Positions 11,201 to 22,156 of a DNA stretch of 60,000 nucleotides are shown piece by piece. Below the pieces are notes generated by a model. The model worked only from the letters and a program-made list of their open reading frames with translations, was not told the DNA's origin and searched no databases. Position 1 is the first letter of the stretch; each line of letters begins with the position of its first letter. Origin of the DNA: Hydractinia symbiolongicarpus (lineage: Eukaryota; Cnidaria; Hydrozoa; Anthoathecata; Hydractiniidae); contig NC_079875.1 in the NCBI RefSeq assembly GCF_029227915.1, positions 14,941,001 through 15,001,000 on the forward strand, written 5' to 3'. The position numbers and the translations under genes are program-made.

Positions 11201-14193
11201 CGCTAATTTTAAGGGATATACTCTCTCTCAATTGTTTCCAGGATGGACAAATGCAGTTCTAGAGCGTTTAAAGCTCCTATTTGAGGTACAGAAACCTATG
11301 AAGTTTCTGCCAAACTAGGCAATGTGGGGATCGCACCAAAGACCTCCTAGATACGAGTCAAACGTTCTACTGACCGAGCTCCCATTGACATGCATGTCAA
11401 GGATATAGAAGGTAATCAAAAATTGGACTAAAAACCACTCATCTTGTCAATATGAATACATACCAAAAATATGGACCAATACAAATGCGTAAAGGCATCG
11501 AAATAGAAAGATTAATCTTATGTAAAAACAAGTCCATGATTTTTCCAAGGTTTCTAGAATTTTCATAACTTGTGACCACACTTATAGTTAATGGAGTATG
11601 ATTTCACGCGAAAAGGAAAATAGAACAACTATAATCTTATAATCAAAATATGTTTAAAATATGTTTAATTTGTTGTCAACAATGACAAGTGAAAGAAAAA
11701 AAAAATGAAATAATTATCCCACCGGTTGTGAAGCATCCTCTTCTTCTGCTTTAGTTTGATATGCATATTGAAACAGACTTCCAGATGTTGGATAACCATG
11801 TGATTCTGAAGAATTACTGTGAGACGCATATGATAACGAAGTCTCTCCATAAGGTGCAATAACACTTCCATATTGCGCTGCAGCATTATTATATATTTCT
11901 GTAACTTGACCATATGGCTCTGTTACACTACTATATGGAGAAGTCACACCACCATATGGTGCAGATACACCACCAAATGGTGTAGGTACACTACTATAAG
12001 GTTTAGTGACATTACTGTAGGTCTCAGTAACACTGTTATAAGGTTCTGTTGCACTATTGTTAGATGTAGTTTCACTACCATAGGGCTCAGTAACACTGCT
12101 ATAAGGTTCAGTTACGGTACCATAGGGTGCAGTTACGCTATTACTCGTGCTACTACCAATTGTCTTTTTAATATCACTCTGTATAATTTCATTGCTTTTG
12201 TTATTACTTTCTATGGAAACATTTATAACAGATTGTTTCAAGTCTGGTGAATTCTTTGCAGACGTTGTTGAAGTGACTTCTGTTTTTTTGAATAAGTTCG
12301 CAAAGAATGCATTATTCTTAGTTGCAGTAGATGTGGAATTGGAAGTCTTTTGTTTATCATCTGTAGAAGTTGTTTGTTTATTATCCGGAGAAGTTATTTG
12401 TTTATTATCCGGAGATATTACCTGACTATTAGTTGAGTTTTCACCTACCAGGTTACCTGAATTTTCAACAGTAACTGTCTTTGCAGTAGACGATGGAACA
12501 CTGACCTCCTTACTTCCATTTTCATTATTTATCGTTTCAGAGAGAACATCGAGAGAGAAAAAGTTATCACTTGACACGTCATCTTCATCATCGTCACTCT
12601 GTTCATCTGATTTTACTGGATTAAAACTATCAACTACTTTATCTGTGTTCACTTCTTTTTTCTTCGTTAAACTGTGAGGCATCAGCATTCGATTGGTTTC
12701 CTTTTGAAAAACACGATTTTTATTTTGTCCAACTGTGACGCTGTGTCGAGGTTTGGGTAACATTGAAAACAAGGTTGATTTCGACTAAAATAAAAACAAA
12801 TTAGAATTTTTTCTTTGTATTTTACTCTAGTGTTGTAACGCAAAAAAAAAAAAAAAGTTTTTGTAAGGATTTTTTTTCACATGGTTGGGGATGCAGCCAT
12901 TTTGAAATCAGTATATAATAGCTTTTTATGATAATAATTTATAGTATTTCCCGAGGTCAGTTATTAGTGCCTACAGTGAGAAAAACTTGATTTGTCAATT
13001 TCCTCGTACTCAAAATGCAACTACAGCTTAAAAAGGATAATAAACCCAACCACACCAAGAGGAAAGGCTGTACACGATGTCATTATTTGCAACACAAACT
13101 TTATGGAGTCACGCCATAAGTCACTTGAGTGTCCTTTGTGCAAAATGTTTCAAAATCTCAAATATTAAGGCTAAGAGTATACTTGCATTTAATTTTCCCG
13201 CCATCCAAAGTCATCATATTTTCAAGAAAATGTGTTGTGAAAATCTAAGGTTTGGAGGTCTAGTAAAAAACACTAGCAAACAGCATATTTCAGAAAAGTG
13301 GTCTAAAGAAAATTAAAAAACTAGAAGTATATACCATGTTTGTAATGATTGTTTTCTTAGATTCCTCCTCATCTGAATCTGAATCATCATCAACCTATAC
13401 AAATAATAGCAACAAAACAAGGAATAGTTATATATACTTAAAACAGTAAATATTAGAATTTCTTACATTAAAATGATAGTACTCTGCTCGATTGTGTCAT
13501 ATTAAAAAGTAACAATCAAACATAAAAGAACATTGCTGTCAGAATTAGGGTGCATTCAAAACTTACACAAGTTGACAAAGAGACAACTGAAATAAAATTA
13601 TTTAATCACTTAAAGACAATTAAATACTTGAAAGATGTGAGATGAATTAATATTGCTCAGCCAGGCAAACTTTTTGTGGAATTGGGGGAGCAGTTAATGG
13701 CTCAGCTAGTTTCTTATTTCTCAGAAGCGATCACTCTGCCTTATTGATAGGCCTGACATAGGTAAAAATACTATACCTTTCGTAATGTTGGAATCGATAT
13801 CTTAACAGGTTGCTTCTTGGTGCCCTTAACTGGTTTTGGAAGATTTAAAATTTTTCTTTGAATTGAATTACTACTAGAAGCGGGCGTTGATATTACTGTA
13901 TCAGATAATGGTTTCCTTGACATGAACTCATCTTCTTTTTCTTCAATTATATTAACTGGGCTGTCTTTTGGTTGTGGTAACAATGAAAACAAAGAACTTT
14001 TCGTAGCAGCAGATGAATCTTTGGTTCTAGTGCTACTGGGTTGCACACTCTGCCATTGATCCTCATCTTCAATATCAAGCATATTGCCATTCTCATTGTC
14101 TTTGTTTTGTACTATGCTGGGAGCCACTGTTACTTCAATCTCTTCACCTTCACTCTCGTTTTCACTGTCGCTATATGCTGCCACCAATGACAT
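8264..14193 (-). CDS. PRCC: PRCC orthologue, seven exons, complete
   Basis: Exons on the minus strand: 14193-13777 (ATG), 13394-13335, 12784-11723, 10952-10893, 10288-10154, 8836-8771 and 8350-8264 (TAG). All introns are GT/AG and phase 0. The sum is 1887 nt, 628 residues. The start MSLVAAYSDSE, the acidic VDDDSDSDEEESKK segment, the KETNRMLMPHSL and NFFSLD motifs, ALQGSKRRHEEVN, RKHQITYLAFQ and the C-terminal QTQSRYGF match PRCC in order. PRCC is a nuclear proline-rich protein known in humans for splicing association, MAD2B binding and TFE3 fusions in renal carcinoma. This copy is longer than the human protein (about 490 aa). The gain is mainly the repeat-bearing third exon, which is Ser/Thr/Asn-rich instead of Pro/Gly-rich. 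Pieces were found by splicing logic and motif order, so identity is strong. Confidence 0.92.
8840..10153. other. PRCC intron between exons 6 and 5
   Basis: Holds hairpins: ACCACCCGTTT/AAACGGGTGGT near 9667-9700 and a perfect 20-bp palindrome TCCGTGGATTAATCCACGGA at 9981-10000. No gene seen. Confidence 0.6.
9981..10075. mobile_element. Palindrome plus ACAGACAG repeat module
   Basis: A perfect 20-bp palindrome is followed by CCTGTCC, about 60 bp and GAACAGACAG. A comparable arrangement (CCCGTGGA/TCCACGGG hairpin, CGTCC, then ACAGACAGTCAGACAGACAG) lies at 59438-59560. This looks like the end of a repeat family, possibly Helitron-like; class not established. Confidence 0.35.
11270..11384 (-). 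mobile_element. tRNA-derived SINE
   Basis: From 11384 leftwards the minus strand reads GGGAGCTCGGTCAGTAGAAC (A-box-like) and 35 bp later TTTGGTGCGATCCCCACATT (B-box-like), followed by a non-tRNA tail. The spacing fits a tRNA head. It lies in the PRCC intron between exons 3 and 4. Confidence 0.55.
11830..12145 (-). repeat. PRCC: Period-8 residue repeat inside PRCC exon 3
   Basis: The coding strand repeats about every 24 bp and gives diverged octads of the type EPYGSVT, EPYSSVT, APYGGVT, SPYSSVT (about a dozen). It is a coding minisatellite with the frame kept throughout. Aromatic Tyr at a fixed spacing in a Ser/Thr/Gly background suggests an unstructured, low-complexity segment. Confidence 0.85.
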
Positions 14194-17100
14194 TCTTAAT
14201 TCATAGAAATAAACTAAAAAAAAGATGTACAGAACTTGTAATCTAATCCACAATCTAAACTAAAATATTGAGACAAAGCCAGTTTTTTTGTCATTTCGCA
14301 GTCAAGGCTTTACAGCCAGCAGTCTGCAAAGTTGCTATCTTGCACACACGTAGGCCAGAAAATTAGGGCGAGTTTGTTATTTCAGTAAAACATTTAAACA
14401 TGTTCTCATTTTCAGTTTTCAATAAAATTTTCAGGATGTTTTCTTATCTATATATATCTTTCAATTTTAACTATTAGGACCTCAAAAAATATGGCTACCT
14501 GTTTTTCTTTGGTGTTAAGCCGTTGACAAATGACACAAGTGTTGAAGACATATATATAAATTATACAAAACTTAAAAAGCTGTCTTATTGAAAAAATCAC
14601 TTACACTTGGTGGCCAGTGTGGGCTACTACTGAGTCAGAAGACAAAAGTTTAAATGTTGCTGATTGAAAAAAAACACATCTGTTGCAGTTGGACAAGTTA
14701 GAATGGATGAAACCTTTGTTGTTGAAAGATCTCAAGAGTGGTATACTACCATATTGTCGAAGATGGAACACCAAGACCTGGTTTCAGTTTGTCAAAGGTT
14801 TGGGTTAAAAACAGAAGGTAATGTTGATATTAATATGTTGTCTCTATAATATAGACTATAAACAATGATGAATGTCCTTGGTGGGGCCTCAAGTGGTTGT
14901 GCAGTTGTGTTGATATCCAGTTGTGTTGTTATGTTACAGATCAAGTTGTGTCGTTGCGTTCCCGCTGGTTGTGTTTGTGATACTACAGAGTAATCAAGTG
15001 AGACAATCAAAGTAAGTCATTATTGTTAATTAACAGGTAATACCTATTTTCTGCTACGGCGCATGCGCATATATTTTATAAAGAACATAAACAAAGTCCT
15101 GATGGAGGATATCAATTAATTGGAAGCCTATATAAATCCATAGGGAGAATTTACTAACCCTTTTATAAATCCATTCTCTATACATATATACTCAACTTAT
15201 GTCAATGTCAACTTAAGTAAATCCATTCATGGAATATTTTAAAATTTAGCCACTACTCTACAAGCTGTATATAAATGCTAAATGTATAACATGTGCTCTA
15301 CCAGCTACCTAGCTAGCTAGGATTTTCACTCTACTGTATCCAAAAACTGACCGGGTCAATTTAACAGTACCCAAAATATGTTTTAATGTGCCTGAGAATG
15401 TTTGTTGGGACTTGCAAAAAACAGAGCTCGTGCGTGTGAGCTTGTGCCTAGCCAGTCTTAAGACGGTGCACGTTCCAAGATTGGGCAGAACAGTGCTACT
15501 AAGATCTGTGAAAAGAGGTTGCAATCTTTTTATTTAAAATGGCTAAGCAAAATCTGTTTCATTGAGGCTACTGTAAGCTGGGCAGGCTCTTCAAGTTATG
15601 GTCTAGGAGGATTGCTAGGAATTATTGCTCGACAGCAGCACAAATGTCATGAATGGATATATACCTTTTCTCTTCAGCAATATAAATATCAACCAAGTGA
15701 ATCTGATATTTGAGACCAAAATTTATTACAGTAGCTATATATCTTAATTCGGCAGTGAGATGAAAACGAAAGACTCAAAAAAAAAATCAAAAAATCATAG
15801 GAACAAACAAAATCTCTACCAAAGAAACTGAAAATATTTTCTTTGGGCAAACAAATACAACACAGCAGCGTCGCCATCTTGATTATCTTGACAATCCGTG
15901 ACAAATTTCCGTTCGCCCGGCATAAGTAGACCGGAATCGTTGCATACATGCCAGATGCCACACCGCGGCCATTGCCTTCACTGTTTCCGGTGTGTGTTGT
16001 GACATTCACCACACACACCGTTCTATGGTTAGCGTCGAAAATGCCGACTGGTTACACACAAAATTTCCGGACGTCGCCGTAAACAGTATTGCGGAGATAC
16101 CGGTAGAAAATAAGAAAATATCGTCACAAACCGCAAATAGTACTTACCAATAATAGGCGCAGGTTGACTTTTCGATTAAAAGATAAAACCGTTTTAGTCT
16201 CGTCAGTACCGTTAAGTTTACCAGTCGTTGGTTATAATGTAATTTTCCAACACGCAGCCTAAAATCATTCACATGTGATCTTCCGGAATTGGTAAAATCT
16301 CTTCAACCGTTCGTCAAAAGTTGCTACGCCAGTTTCTGAAAAAAATATTGTACATGGGACATTGCTGCGACCTTATTTCGAGGGGATTTTGCCTTGTTGA
16401 TTAACTTGATAGCGCTGGCACAATACTACTCGTTTTCCTCTCATTCTGAATCTTTATCACTACTATCGCTAAATAAAAACAAGAGAAGGAAAAAGTCAAT
16501 TTCGGATTAAGATTCTCGAAATGGGAGTAGAGATATTCGTGAAATGTTTTTGAGCGGCAAAAAAAGAAGAGAGTCCAGCAAGAAAATTGTATTGTTATCG
16601 AGTAATTCTTGATATAAGAAAGCAATCAAGTGTTATATAGAAAAAATTCTGATACGAAGATATTCAAACCCTTCCGTTTTTTTTATTTTAGCTGATTTCC
16701 CCACATTAAGTGGGGCTTTGGAGCCATTTTTAGAGTTAGAGCCATTTTTAGAGTTTTCGGATTTTAAAATTTGGAAAAAACTTTTGTGATTTTTAGAAAA
16801 AGTTGATGTTTTGTGAAAATAACTTTCACGAAATTCGGGTTAAATTTCTTACCGGGTAGAAATTTTCGCGAAAAGGGGTGAAAATCGGGAAATTTCTGCC
16901 CTTAAAGTAACATTGTTCAAGGGAATGACAAAACGTGAACACAAGTTGTACAACCAGGTTTTCACAACAATAAACAAGATTTGGAATTGAGGTGAAATAT
17001 TTCAGATAAATAAAGCATTTTTACTGCGATTCAAACTAAGGGCCGTGGTAATAAGGTTTTTCCTTAAGGCGGTTCCCCTAGAAAAAAACTATATCGCCAA

Positions 17101-17282
17101 AGATTGTCTTTTCTGAAGATACTTGATGAGGATATCATAGTATGTGGCGCGACAAAATTAAGTCAAAAATTTCATTAATTGGTTGCCATGGTTATCCATT
17201 GCTAGGAGAAGTATAGGCAAAATATGACATTTTGGTGCTCGACGCCTATCCAAATAACTGAATAACATGCGTTATTTCAAGC
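14194..17282. other. Gene-poor stretch, PRCC upstream to Polinton
   Basis: Should contain the PRCC promoter and 5' UTR. Short open stretches (14664-14849, 15519-15713, 15689-16018) have no recognisable domain. A CGGTGTGTG/CACACACCG hairpin lies at about 15988-16020. From about 16740 to 16910 the sequence is rich in TTTCGCGAAA-like words, seen also near 3061-3380, 10440-10620 and 45880-45960, probably a very old MITE family. Confidence 0.5.
17278..17282. repeat. Polinton left target-site duplication (CAAGC)
   Basis: CAAGC directly precedes the left inverted repeat. The same five bases follow the right repeat at 31077-31081. Polintons usually duplicate 6 bp, so one position may have mutated. 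Confidence 0.65.
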
Positions 17283-17400
17283 AGCTAGAGTAGAGAGGAA
17301 ATATATCCAGGATTTTCCAAAAACCACGGTCAAACTCTCATAAAAAATATCATACAGAATTTTTCTTGTGACGTTACAACTTTTTGTCACGCCTCATTGC
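17283..17400 (+). repeat. Polinton left terminal inverted repeat
   Basis: 118 bp, matching the reverse complement of 30959-31076 without length change and with few mismatches. Shared landmarks include CCACGGTCAAACTCTCATAA and TTTTTGTCACGCCTCATTGC. Confidence 0.95.
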
Positions 17401-17676
17401 ACAAAAGATTGTGCAAAAAATTACGCCCCATATAGACATGCGCGTTAAGGTTGTGTAGCTGTCATATTTACAAGAATGGGGGTGGCGTGTCTGATTACCA
17501 TAAAACTAAGAGCTCCAGGTCGCTGTCAAGTATGGCGGAAATCGAAGCGTTCGTAGAGCGAGATGAAGCGTCTTGATTTGGAGGATCACTAATTCTGGAC
17601 CAGGGCTTATTTACCACCCCACCAGACCCCGGGAGCACATGAGGGAAAAATTGTCTTTGATCACGTACAGATCAAG

Positions 17677-20216
17677 GTGATAAGTACACCTGAAACTATT
17701 TTGGGATGCAGCCCTCTCCCGGGCTGGTGGCGAAAAAAAAGTTGCATCTACGCCATGGATGATGAAAATGCCAGAACGGAGAACCTATGCTTCTGGAGAT
17801 GCTTAGCTGTAAGAGATAGGGTTAACGTAAAACGAAGAACAGAGTTTCTAACAAGGCCAGGTCTCAGCTCGAGAGTATTACGGGGACCCTTAGCTTAAGC
17901 GTAAGGACGTCAGGCCTACGAGGCTGGTGGATTTGGAGGGGGTTGCCAAGCAATTCAAGATCAAAATTAGGGTCTTTGAACCCAAGACAAACTCCGAAAA
18001 AGCACCATGGCGACTCGTCTATGACCAAAAGCAACACAAAAAAAGTTTAGATACTACAATCTTGGTATGCTGGACGGGCACTGTTTTTACATCAAGGATT
18101 TAGATGTGCTAACCCAACACTGGCAATGTGAGGTATGCAGCCACAAGAACCGTTTACGAGTACAATGGTTGTAAGTGGCACGGATGTCCCTGTCTGTCCG
18201 AGAGAACCAAAGCGGACAGGACTCATTACACTGAAACCCAGTTCAAGGAAAGGATGATACGGGAACAGGGGTACAACCTCGTCACGGTTTGGGAATGTGA
18301 GAAAACACCCAAAATGAAGAGGCACTTTCAGAAAGAGTTCAGACCATATCCTCACTACCTGGTATTTGATTTCGAAGCCCTCCTATCACCTTTAAATTAC
18401 TGGCAAACCTCTGATCTAACATACCTTTCACAGCTTGAATGGGATCCGACGTTCATCGAGCACGAGGATCCCAAGGTCTTGGTTAAACAGTTTGTGGAGG
18501 TGCTGGAAAAGAAGAATACGCTGATTGTGGAGGAGGTCGAGAGAATGTACCCGAAGCCCGACGACTTTGAAATGCTCTCCAAAAAGAACCGGGGGTTGTG
18601 GAACGAGTTGGTAAGCCAAGTAGCTGTAATAGGGTTTAATTCTGGCAAGTACGACATCAACCTCATCAAGCGGTATTTTGTCGAGGAACTTGCACAAGGC
18701 GATAAGATCAAGGTGGCGAAAAAAGATAACGACTACATTCCTCACCACCTCGAGGTTTAAATTTCTCGACATCAAAAATTTCCTTGCTCCTGGTCTAAGC
18801 TATGACGGTTCGTGCAAGTCGTTGGAATGTAAGCTGCAAAAGCTCGTGTTTCCATACGAGTGGTTGACGAGCCACGACAAGCTAAACCATGTTGGGCCTG
18901 TGGCTCACGAGCACTTTCATAGCCGTCTAATTTGGAGAAACACACTATTTGGCGAGGAGTACGAGACATTCCGCGCTGAGTTTTACAGGCGAGGCTGTGT
19001 CACAATGATGGACTGGCTGCGCGAGTACAACATAGTTGATGTGGAACCTTTCACTGAAGCCGTGAACAAGACGATTTTGCAGTATGATAGGGATGAAATC
19101 GATATTTTGAAGGAGGCGGTAAGTATCCTGGGTTTATCAATGCGCTACGTTCTTAACAAGTCCCTACGGCTGAACCCCAAGCTAGAGCTATACGCTCCGG
19201 GAGACCCAGGCAGGCATAGGTGCGAGAACTCTTGCTACACCAAGAGTTGTAAGAGTTGTAAACAGGTATAGAAAGCATGCGAAAAATGCACGAGGAATGA
19301 GACCTACGACCTTTTGCGGACGGGGATGGTGGGTGGTCCCGCGATCGTATTCTGTAGATACCACGAACGAGACGTGACAGGTATCAGGTCTCACGTGTAC
19401 AGCGAACTCAACAAGTGTAGAACCATTCTAGGGTACGACGCAAATATGCTCTACCCAAGTATCTTGATGCAAGTCTTTCCCTGTGGGAAGGAGCAGTTGA
19501 TGAAGGTGGCCACACCAACATCAGCACATAACTTAAAGCTACTGGCGCGAGGTGTGGTGGATGGATCGTTGTTTGGGTTTGCCCAGGTTGATATCGAGGT
19601 GCCTGAGCATCTGCGTAACAAATTCGGCGAAATGGCTCCCCTGTTTCTCGTCAATGAGATACCGGATGATCAATTCCCCGAGCACATGCACGAATACTTA
19701 AATACTACGGGTCGCAAGCGTGTTCCAGGTACACGTAAGCTTTTGGGGTTGATGAGAGCTGCTAAAATCCTACTGTATCACCCTGTGCTAAAATGGTACT
19801 TTGACCATGGGATGAAAGTGATTGCCTTTTGTCAATTCCTCAAGTATGCTAAAGGTAGGCCCTTTGAATGGTTCCCGGAAGAGACTGCTGATGCACGACG
19901 ACAGACTAATAAAGACCCCAACAAACGTATTTCGGGGAATACGGCAAAGCTTAAAGGCACCTCGTTCTACGGCAAGATGATTGAAGATTTGGCGAGGCAC
20001 GCAAATACTACGTTTAGGAGGGATGAAAAGGAGGTTGATGCAGCCCTGCGAAGCCCGTACCTCGAGGACCATGAAGAGATTGGGGATGCGTATGAGGTAA
20101 GAAGGAGCAAACACAAGTGTACTATCGATAGAGCCTACCGGTGTGGTATTGCAGTGCACCAATTGACCAAGCTTCGCATGATTGAATTTTACTACGAACC
20201 ATTTTGGGCTTATTGA
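17677..20216 (+). pseudogene. Protein-primed DNA polymerase B, broken and truncated
   Basis: Reads in at least four frame segments (near 17677-17898, 18128-18760, 18678-19271 and 19314-20216) with stops between. Visible landmarks in order are an N-terminal NLCFWRCLAV segment; exonuclease motif I in YLVFDFEALL; exonuclease motif II in GFNSGKYDINL; exonuclease motif III in WLREYNIVDVEPF; polymerase motif A in GYDANMLYPS; and motif B around KGTSFYGKM. The family copies linear DNA using a terminal protein primer. The palm motif C (DTDS-type) expected after motif B is absent: reading stops at 20216 and the integrase gene soon follows on the other strand. A deletion therefore removed the C-terminus. 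Non-functional. Confidence 0.85.
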
Positions 20217-20408
20217 TATTACTTGGGATGACCCGTATGATCTGGGTGTTCCGGCGCTGGAGGATTAGGCGACGCTAATTTTTACAACTCTTGCGGGTAG
20301 TAAAAAGTATGGCGTTGAAAAGGTGCTGTGCCACCGCCTCCTTGTAGGATTTATGCCAACTGTAGCGGGCGACTACAGTTGTTCAGGTATGCTAATTAAG
20401 GGTGTCTA
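20217..20408. other. Junction between polymerase and integrase remnants
   Basis: Scrambled sequence between the two convergent genes. No polymerase motif C and no recognisable peptide; probably the scar of the deletion that removed the polymerase C-terminus. Confidence 0.4.
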
Positions 20409-21463
20409 CTAATTCTTTACATGCTCCGGAGGTACCTGAACGTCCTCTGAAATATAGTTCAACTCAACTGACACGAAGTTGCGATCGGGCCCATCTTTTA
20501 AATAGTATAAAACACGGCTACCCGCTACTATACGGTCGAACCTGTAAGTATGTTTGCTCCAAAAGGCGTCAGTTGCGCATCTTTTCGAGTCAGCATGCTC
20601 CTCTCCTGGTTGTAGCAGATACAAGTACGGCCCATCCTCAGGTAGGGGTTTTTCCTCGGGATATTTGTCGCTTTTCGCGAGCGGTATCTTATCCAGCCTG
20701 ATCGCCTTGTTGGGTATCATGTTGATCATAGTAGTCTTGGTATTATTGAGATTTTTCACGATGGCGTACAGTTGTTTGGCCCAAATGGTACTAGGCTCCC
20801 CAGAGAATAGCTCTTGCGCATCCTGAGGTTTGAATAGCCTTTCCGCAAGTACCTTGTTGTATGACTCTACAAAGGCTGTAAATGTGTGATGGTATTTGGT
20901 GGTGGGCCACTTAATTTCCACTCCCTTGCCTTCAAGCAGTTTCGTTACATCCGATTTAAACTCAGAACCATTGCCGCACAGGAAGGTTTTTGGGTAGTGT
21001 AAAGGTCCTGCCTTGTATATATCTTGGATCATACTCGCGACTTCGCTGCCTTTTTTAGTTCGCAGGGGTCTAGCTACTTTGTAACGTGAAGCCACGTTAA
21101 TACCTGTCAGGATATACTTGTACGTATTGCCGTATAGCTTGTCATGTGGCATGTAGAGTAGATCAAATTGATGCATTTCATTAGGTGTGTAACGGTAAAA
21201 TGGGGGTAGTCTATACGTTTTGGACCCTTGATGTGCCTCAGCCACAAGACTTGACGGGACAGCCAATGAGTAACCAGCTTTGTTGAGAGACCGTTCTCCT
21301 TTGCGAGTAATCTAATGGCTTTTCGCCCGGTCCACAGATGTTCTGGGGTATAGTAAATTTGGCCTAATATCTCTGCCTCCTCATCGGTAACAATGTGTGA
21401 TGCTTTTGACATGTCTTTATATATACATGTTAAAAACGCGTTCTTACAAATACGTGTAAGCAA
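20409..21463 (-). pseudogene. Polinton retroviral-type integrase, one frameshift
   Basis: Two overlapping frames (21463-21107 and 21266-20409) give one product with a frameshift near 21250. N-terminal part: YYTPEHLWTGRKAIRLLAK with WLSRQVLW, as in Polinton integrases. The DDE core follows: first Asp in HQFDLLYMP, second site in CGNGSEF, Glu in FVESYNKVLAE. The second catalytic residue should be Asp (CDNGSEF type) but the codon is GGC, Gly. The C-terminus has an SH3/chromo-like segment with RVLYYL. This enzyme joins element ends to target DNA; frameshift plus lost Asp make it inactive. Confidence 0.85.
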
Positions 21464-21886
21464 CGAAGCCTAGTAGGTATAAGGAGCCAACAACGAATGC
21501 CAGCTCCCCGTCTTGTTGTTCCTTCAAGGGGGTATAAAAATCTTTCAATACACCTTTATGATAATTGAATTGTACATGCGTTCCTACGGCTCTCCATCGT
21601 TTTACAATATCAGAAAAAAAGGAGGTAAAAATCGTTTTTTTTATGAGAGTTTTTAAACTTCCTTTTGATTTCTTTCAAATTTTCAGGAAACGTTAATAAT
21701 AATAAGATAAAACAAAACGCGGCAAGAAAGGTTATCACGAAAAAACGTGTTTTCTCATTAATAAACTTTTATAAAAGTGTGATGTTTACCTCCTCCGATC
21801 GCTAAATAAGCTGCGATGGAGTATTAGTTTTCCCGGATTATCGTAAAGGTGTATTGCGGGGCCTTCTTGTCTGAAGCAATTAAAAA
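21464..21886. other. Polinton spacer, no gene seen
   Basis: Between integrase start (-) and the end of the small coiled gene (-). AT-rich, with a long A/T run around 21610-21660. It should hold the integrase promoter. Confidence 0.4.
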
Positions 21887-22128
21887 TTAATACATATCGT
21901 CATCCAACTCATGAAGGCTTTTACCAGCCTTTAATTGCATCTCCCTTTGCTTGGCGAACCAATCGAGCTTATCTTGCCGTTTCCTGATGCACTCCGCCTG
22001 AGTTGCATCAAGCTTTTTGACGGGCTCGTCATACTGTTTTCTCTCTGCCTCACCGTGTCCTGAGAGCTTACTGAATAGAAAATTTGTGCCGGAGAATGCT
22101 AGGGCGTTGATTAGCGCCCCCCGCCATG
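21887..22128 (-). pseudogene. Small Polinton coiled-coil protein
   Basis: Minus-strand frame ending in TAA at 21887-21889. It starts with a short hydrophobic stretch (ALINALAFSGTNFLFSKLSG), followed by a charged helix with KKLDATQAECIRKRQDKLDW. The type recurs next to capsid genes in animal Polintons as far as I recall; its function is unknown. No in-frame ATG: the only nearby ATG is one base out of frame across a run of G (GGCGGGGGGC), so a homopolymer indel probably broke the start. Confidence 0.55.
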
Positions 22129-22156
22129 ATCATAAGAGTAGCAATGTTTCTTTACT

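Noticed and set aside
11873-12425. Plus-strand open frames opposite PRCC exon 3
   Set aside because: Repetitive coding strand of PRCC produces long open frames on its complement; no independent support.
18092-20162. Minus-strand open frames opposite the DNA polymerase
   Set aside because: Complement shadows of the GC-richer polymerase remnant; catalytic motifs are all on the plus strand.
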